DNA of 64,000 nucleotides. Source: Novosphingobium sp. Rr 2-17 (GTDB lineage: Bacteria > Pseudomonadota > Alphaproteobacteria > Sphingomonadales > Sphingomonadaceae). Shown here piece by piece: positions 59,461 to 64,000 of the stretch. Numbering within the stretch: the stretch's first letter is position 1; the number at the start of each line of letters is the position of its first letter. The stretch spans positions 1 to 64,000 of the forward strand of contig NZ_AKFJ01000089.1 of NCBI RefSeq assembly GCF_000272475.1. The letters are read 5' to 3'. A program made the position numbers and the translations under genes. The notes under the pieces were generated by a model. The model did no database searches, was not told where the DNA came from, and saw only the letters and a list, made by a program, of their open reading frames with translations.

Positions 59461-62130
59461 TTAGAAGGCGAACTGCACGGCACCGGCGAACACGCGACCG
59501 TTCTTGTAGAAGGCGGTGGGCGAAGCTTTTGTGCCGCTGTAGGAGTAGTAGGTCGAATCCAGCAGGTTCTGAGCGTTTGCCTGGACTGTGAAGTGTTCGT
59601 TAATCTTGTAAGAGATCGACGCGTCGAGTTGATGATAGCCTGCAGTCGAGTCTACTGAATTCAGGCGGCCAATGCTGGTAAAATAGTGGCTACGATAGTT
59701 CCAGCTAACTCGCGCCTGGAATCCGCCTTTCTCGAAGTACGGGATCACGTTGATCGTGTGGCGGGACAAGTAGGGCAAATTCAGCACCGCGCCGGTTTCA
59801 TCGGTGCCGCTGGAGGCATCGGCATACGTATAATTGGTAAGAATACCGAAGCCGCCCCAGATCGGGGTCTGGAAACCGATCGACACGCCATTCACGGTTG
59901 CGTTCGACGCATTGACCGGACTGGAAACGGAATACTCTGCGTCCTGTTGCGTCAGACTGTTGAACAGCGTCTGCTGCGTCGTCTTGGTCACGATATACGA
60001 AGAAATCTCGCGGCGGAAATATTCCACTGACAGCAACGCACTCGGTCCGAAGTACCATTCCGCCGACAGTTCGTAGTTGGTCGATGCATAAGGCTTCAAG
60101 TCCGGGTTGCCACCGCTTGCGGTAAGCTGCGTATCGTTACGGCTGAAGGCTCCCGCGAGCTGGCTGTAGCGTGGGCGCGCAATGACCTTGGCGATAGAGC
60201 CACGAAGTTTGAAGCGGCTCGCAAGCTCCCAGCTTACGTTTATGCTGGGCAGACCCTTGAGGTATTCGTTCTTGTCACGCGCGGGCGAATAGCTGTTCGA
60301 TTCGGCCGTGTAGAGATAATAATCCGAGATATCCTGCGTATAGACCGCTCGATAGCCAACGTTGCCGCGGACCGGGCCGGTTTCGAAGTCCAGCTGGACG
60401 TAAGCCGATGCGTTCTTCTCGCGGACCTTGAACGATGAACCGTAATCGATGCCGGTATCGACGTATTCGCCGTTTTTGAGAACCTCAATAACTTGATCGG
60501 ATGTCAACGTGGCGAACTGGTTCGAATTTCCCGTGGCGTTCAATCCGCTGAACAGGCCGGAAGGAGTGACCGTATAGTCGAAGTCCGACAAGTCGATATC
60601 TTCGGTGTAGTAAACCTGAGACCCAGTGGCGCGCAGGCTGTTCTCGTGGGTCGACGCCTTGATGCCCATCCGCACGGATTTGAAGAACGGGTCCTGGACA
60701 TCCCACTTGCCGTCGAGCTGGCCGTAGAACTCCTCATCTTTTTGCTTCGAACGCGAAATACCGCCGATCTGGTACTTCCCCGAAGTCGTGCCTTCCGTGG
60801 TCCGGAAGAAGGACGTCGGATCGGTTGGATCTTTGGAATAGGTAACGTCGGTCGAATTGCCGGAATAACTGTAGCTATAAGGCATGTTCGATTGCAGGTT
60901 CATCAGATATTCGGGGTCGGTGCCGCCCGTCGCCTTCGTCCAGCCACCATTGGCAGACAAGGTGAAACTGTCGCTCGTATGCCACGTGGTTGCCAGGTTA
61001 TAGCTATCGTTGGTCACCTTGGTCTTGCGGTAGTTCATGTCCAGTTCGGAACTGGTTGAAGGTAGCGTGGTCGATCCGAACGAAGCGCTCGTGATCTGGC
61101 CGTTCGAGATCGTCGCGGACTCAAGTTGGCCGGTGGCCCACCCTGGATAGATGAATTCGGAGCGACTGAAGTTGTTGTAAGTACCCTGGATGTGCAGCCC
61201 CGTGAGCGCCACCTCGAAATCGGTGGTAGGCGCCCACTGCACCGCGAACTGGCCGCCGATGCGCTTGCGGGTCTGCTTGAAGTAGGCATGGTTGATGCCC
61301 ACCGGGTAGCGCGCGTTGGCCAGATCTTCCAAGCTGCCGCCGGTGATGACCGCGTCCGGATTCTTTAAAACGGTGTTGCCGGCATCGTCGGTGGTCAGAA
61401 AGTCTGAACCGGTCGAATACCCAAAGTATTCGATGCCGGCGCGAGACAACGTGTCCTGATCGTAAGTGCCCGCGACCAGGATGCCGAATGTGCCGGAATC
61501 GTTCTTCCAGCTATACAGCGCCGATCCGCGCGGATTTCCGACCTTGGAGCGATCGTTGTAGTTGTACCCTGCCGAACCGGTGATCGTATTGGCTTCCAGA
61601 TCGAGCGGCATTCGTGTGTGAACGATGACGGTCCCGCCAAGCGAGCCTTCGTCGATGCGTGGCTCGGGCGATTTATAGACTTCGATCTGCGAAACGATTT
61701 CGGGGGCCAGCAGCGAATAGTTGAAGGTGCGGCCGGTCACGTCGCCGGTGTTGCCACCCCAGTCCGCCGAAGCAATCGTATGCCCGTCAATCATCACACG
61801 GTTGAGGGCGGGGTCCGTGCCCTGGATGGAAACGCGCTCGCCGATGCCGAACTGGCGGTCCACGCTGACGCCGGGAATGTGGGACAAGGATTCAGCGACA
61901 TTGCGATCGGGAAACTTGCCGATCCCTTCGGCTGTGATGACATCGACCACTGCGTCCGCATTGCGCTTGACGTTGATGGCGTTGGTAAGTGCACCTTTGA
62001 TACCGGTGACGACGATCGGGATGTCATCGGAGCCCTCGTCGTTCGCTTTGTTGTCCTGAGCCCAGGCCGGCATGGCTAGAAGTGCGGTGAAGGAGGTGGC
62101 AACAAGTAGGCCGGAACGCATCAACGTCAT
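59461..62130 (-). CDS. TonB-dependent receptor, carbohydrate (TIGR01782-like) type
   Basis: 889 residues from MTLMRSGLLVATSFTALLAM; GGGGG lies eight bases ahead of this ATG and the longer frame adds only leader DNA. Signal peptide ends PAWAQ at 25. TonB box PIVVTGI at about 38, then KRNADAVVDVITAEGIGKFP, DRNVAESLSHIPGVSVDRQF and VSIQGTDPALNRVMIDGHTI, which are the typical plug of the large sugar-uptake receptors of sphingomonads and xanthomonads. The barrel ends GAVQFAF. It probably imports mannose-containing oligosaccharides for the GH92 enzyme. Confidence 0.93.
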   Translation of the reverse strand: MTLMRSGLLVATSFTALLAMPAWAQDNKANDEGSDDIPIVVTGIKGALTNAINVKRNADAVVDVITAEGIGKFPDRNVAESLSHIPGVSVDRQFGIGERVSIQGTDPALNRVMIDGHTIASADWGGNTGDVTGRTFNYSLLAPEIVSQIEVYKSPEPRIDEGSLGGTVIVHTRMPLDLEANTITGSAGYNYNDRSKVGNPRGSALYSWKNDSGTFGILVAGTYDQDTLSRAGIEYFGYSTGSDFLTTDDAGNTVLKNPDAVITGGSLEDLANARYPVGINHAYFKQTRKRIGGQFAVQWAPTTDFEVALTGLHIQGTYNNFSRSEFIYPGWATGQLESATISNGQITSASFGSTTLPSTSSELDMNYRKTKVTNDSYNLATTWHTSDSFTLSANGGWTKATGGTDPEYLMNLQSNMPYSYSYSGNSTDVTYSKDPTDPTSFFRTTEGTTSGKYQIGGISRSKQKDEEFYGQLDGKWDVQDPFFKSVRMGIKASTHENSLRATGSQVYYTEDIDLSDFDYTVTPSGLFSGLNATGNSNQFATLTSDQVIEVLKNGEYVDTGIDYGSSFKVREKNASAYVQLDFETGPVRGNVGYRAVYTQDISDYYLYTAESNSYSPARDKNEYLKGLPSINVSWELASRFKLRGSIAKVIARPRYSQLAGAFSRNDTQLTASGGNPDLKPYASTNYELSAEWYFGPSALLSVEYFRREISSYIVTKTTQQTLFNSLTQQDAEYSVSSPVNASNATVNGVSIGFQTPIWGGFGILTNYTYADASSGTDETGAVLNLPYLSRHTINVIPYFEKGGFQARVSWNYRSHYFTSIGRLNSVDSTAGYHQLDASISYKINEHFTVQANAQNLLDSTYYSYSGTKASPTAFYKNGRVFAGAVQFAF

Positions 62131-62514
62131 GATAAAACCCCCATGATCGCCCGACCCATCGGTCGGGACAGTTGTACCCTTTTTGCATTTGACTGTCCGG
62201 TATGATTCCAAACTAATACCAATGCTGGTCAATATGACTACCAAAATGCAGCATTGTGTCTACAAGATTCCATGCCAAGCCGTGAATTAGGCTATATTTC
62301 CGGAGATAGGTTCCATTTTGTCATGATTTTGTAAGCGCTTCCGGCGCAAGTGGTAGAAAGATACGCCCCCAGAATGCACCGCAGATGCGGGCAATCTACG
62401 CCACGAGCCCCCTTGTGATGACCAAAGCGCTACCTATGCGCTGCATCATCATGACACTTGTCGCACGAGGCCGAATCGCGGCTGGCCTCACGCGACGGAT
62501 AGAGGATCGTTCAA
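62131..62514. promoter_or_regulatory. divergent regulatory region between receptor and cutC
   Basis: No gene. TGTAAGCGCTTCCG at 62330-62343 resembles a LacI-family operator (central AGCGCT palindrome with NNTGxAAxCGxTTNCA-like flanks). ACCA-ATGC-TGGT near 62219-62230 is a small inverted repeat. The first 150 bases after the receptor start are AT-rich and should hold its promoter. Confidence 0.45.
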
Positions 62515-63270
62515 ATGTTGCTTGAAATCTGCGTCGAGGATGCTGCTGGAATCGAAGCCGCCGCCGCAGGCGGCGCCGACCGGATCGAACTGTGTACCGC
62601 TTTATGCGTAGGCGGGCTCACGCCACCGCAGTCGTTGATGCGACTTGCCAGCACCTACCCGCTACCTGTCCGCGCACTTTGTCGCCCTCGCGCAGGCGAC
62701 TTCGGTTATGACAGCATCGAACTGGCATTGATGCAGGCCGATGTGGTCGCGGCGATAAACTGCGGGCTGGAAGGCGTCGTCATCGGCGCCGGGGATGAGA
62801 ACGGCCTGGATGCCAACGCCCTTGCCGAGACTGTCGCTGCAGCCCGCGCTGCCGGCGCCGCCCAAGGCCGCCGGGTTGGCCTGACCCTTCACCGCGTATT
62901 CGATACCACCGACGATCTGTTCCGCTCTCTAGAATTAGCGGTCAACCTTGGCTTTGACACGATCCTGACTTCGGGCGGCAAACCCAAAGCACAGGACGCA
63001 GGCGCCGTCTTGGCAGCCCTCGTTGACCGCGCAGCCGGTCGCATCGCGATACTTGCGGGAAGCGGCATCGATCCCGCAGCAGTGCCCATCCTGGCGTCAA
63101 ATGGCATCCGCAATTTTCACGCGTCGTGCCGCGAAGCCAACGATCAAGCTTGCAGCTCGCGATTGATCGAGCTCGGTTTTGCCGATCAGGATTGCATCCG
63201 AACCAACGCCGGCAACGTCTCGAAACTGCGAGCAGCCATTCTGCAAACCTTGGAGGGAGGCTCGATCTGA
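62515..63270 (+). CDS. cutC: CutC-family TIM-barrel protein
   Basis: 251 residues. MLLEICVEDAAGIEAAAAGG then ADRIELCTALCVGGLTPPQS, VRALCRPRAGDFGYDSIELA, VGLTLHRVFDTTDDLFRSLE and ILTSGGKPKAQDAG are family signatures. The family was named for copper homeostasis in E. coli, but the link is weak, and in clusters such as this a role in sugar metabolism is more likely (inference). It is divergent from the TonB receptor and precedes the SIS-domain gene by 95 bp. Confidence 0.9.
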   Translation: MLLEICVEDAAGIEAAAAGGADRIELCTALCVGGLTPPQSLMRLASTYPLPVRALCRPRAGDFGYDSIELALMQADVVAAINCGLEGVVIGAGDENGLDANALAETVAAARAAGAAQGRRVGLTLHRVFDTTDDLFRSLELAVNLGFDTILTSGGKPKAQDAGAVLAALVDRAAGRIAILAGSGIDPAAVPILASNGIRNFHASCREANDQACSSRLIELGFADQDCIRTNAGNVSKLRAAILQTLEGGSI

Positions 63271-63314
63271 TGCTCTTCACGGAAAAAACGACAAGATCGA
63301 CACACTGCTTGAAT

Positions 63315-63348
63315 AGTACCAATATATAACTTATGCGGATTTGGTACT
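63315..63348. promoter_or_regulatory. inverted repeat before the SIS-domain gene
   Basis: AGTACCAA (63315-63322) and TTGGTACT (63341-63348) are a perfect 8-bp inverted pair 18 bases apart, 18 bp before the start of the SIS-domain gene. Half-sites of TGGTA/TACCA type are common for GntR-type sugar regulators; no regulator gene is in the window. Confidence 0.45.
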
Positions 63349-63365
63349 CAGGAGGCGAAGAGCCG

Positions 63366-64000
63366 ATGCAATGCGGGCTTGAAATGGACAGATCGGACGA
63401 ACGGATCACGCCGGATGGCGCTGCAGCAACGCTGATGGCTCATGAAGCGGCAAGCGCACCCGATGCCGTACGGGCTTTCTTGAGTAGAAACGCCACCGCT
63501 TTAGCCGCACTGACCGCCGATCTGCGCAACGCTCCTCCCAGCGTCGTAGTGACGTGCGCGCGCGGCTCCTCCGATCACGCCGCGCTTTACCTGAAATACT
63601 TGATTGAGACCCAGATCGGCATTCCGGTCGCGTCCGCGGCGCCTTCTGTATCGTCGGTCTATGCTGCCAAGATATTGCCGGGTAGCGCGCTTGTCATCGC
63701 CATTTCGCAAAGCGGTCGCAGCCCCGACCTGCTGTCGACGGTTGCCGCTTACAAGCAAGCTGGTGCCCGCATCGTCGCGTTGGTCAACGACGAGACGTCT
63801 CCTCTCGCGGCCGCCGCAGACCATCTTCTGCCATTGTACGCTGGTCCTGAAAATTCGGTCGCGGCAACCAAGTCTTACATCGCCTCGCTGGCTGGAGCAG
63901 CGGCGATCGCCGCGCATTGGAGCGGCGATGAGCGGATGGTCAGCGCGCTCGATACGCTTCCTGAAGCCCTGTCTCTCGCACATGATCTCGCCCCGTTCGG
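63366..64000 (+). CDS. SIS-domain sugar-phosphate isomerase/deaminase, partial
   Basis: At least 211 residues; the gene continues past the window end. Start MQCGLEMDRSDERITPDGAA with GGAGG ten bases ahead. Two conserved SIS pieces are visible: VVVTCARGSSDHAALYLKYL and ALVIAISQSGRSPDLLSTVA, then GPENSVAATKSYIASLAGAA, as in the isomerase half of GlmS and in the NagB-II/AgaS glucosamine-6-phosphate deaminases. No glutaminase domain precedes it, so a deaminase for GlcNAc-derived sugar is likely. That fits a pathway for N-glycans with the GH92 enzyme. Confidence 0.85.
   Translation, partial: MQCGLEMDRSDERITPDGAAATLMAHEAASAPDAVRAFLSRNATALAALTADLRNAPPSVVVTCARGSSDHAALYLKYLIETQIGIPVASAAPSVSSVYAAKILPGSALVIAISQSGRSPDLLSTVAAYKQAGARIVALVNDETSPLAAAADHLLPLYAGPENSVAATKSYIASLAGAAAIAAHWSGDERMVSALDTLPEALSLAHDLAPF

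Overview
The window looks like chromosomal DNA from a GC-rich alphaproteobacterium of the order Sphingomonadales (a Novosphingobium/Sphingobium/Sphingomonas-type organism). The basis is three long TonB-dependent receptors, one with an N-terminal signalling domain beside a FecI/FecR pair, a split PntA1/PntA2/PntB transhydrogenase, a hydroquinone dioxygenase of the two-subunit type known from sphingomonads, many IclR-controlled aromatic catabolic genes and alphaproteobacterial intergenic repeats. This is inference from gene content; no rRNA or complete tRNA is present.

Layout. 1-6.7 kb: a scarred region with the 3' end of a tRNA-Lys gene (an attachment-site remnant), an integrase C-terminal fragment, two broken IS3-family transposases, a truncated L,D-transpeptidase and a complete FecI-FecR-FecA-like cell-surface signalling set. 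6.7-11 kb: an operon for pyridine-nucleotide transhydrogenase plus a succinate-semialdehyde-type dehydrogenase. 11-18.4 kb: a TetR gene and oleate hydratase, then two operons that each pair a paralogous TetR regulator with a carotenoid-hydratase-like protein (one CruF-like membrane protein, one CrtC/AttH lipocalin). The two operons carry the same operator-like palindrome, ATACGAT-N10-ATCGTAA.

18.8-44.3 kb: a large catabolic region with at least four operons. It encodes two acyl-CoA-dehydrogenase-fold flavin monooxygenases, one flavin reductase, a PhlC/Ltp2-like thiolase with a DUF35 partner, an SRPBCC protein, an Asp/Glu-racemase-fold enzyme, a VOC-fold dioxygenase-like protein, an MhpA-like FAD monooxygenase, an SMP-30 lactonase, an FAH-family hydrolase, a dienelactone hydrolase, an SDR, three carboxymuconolactone-decarboxylase-family proteins, a GST, a fused CoA-transferase, two MFS transporters, a TonB receptor and two IclR regulators. 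A 21-bp motif recurs upstream of several of these operons. The substrate cannot be read from the sequence; an acylated or alkylated phenol is the best guess.

45.1-46.7 kb holds an AT-rich, probably transferred gene for a PD-(D/E)XK nuclease-like protein. 46.8-56.8 kb is a nearly complete lower pathway: hydroquinone 1,2-dioxygenase, semialdehyde dehydrogenase, maleylacetate reductase, 3-oxoacid CoA-transferase and beta-ketoadipyl-CoA thiolase, plus a hydroxyquinol-type intradiol dioxygenase, so that two ring-cleavage routes can meet at maleylacetate. 57-64 kb is a glycan-use cluster: GH92 alpha-mannosidase, carbohydrate-type TonB receptor, CutC and a SIS-domain protein that runs off the window.
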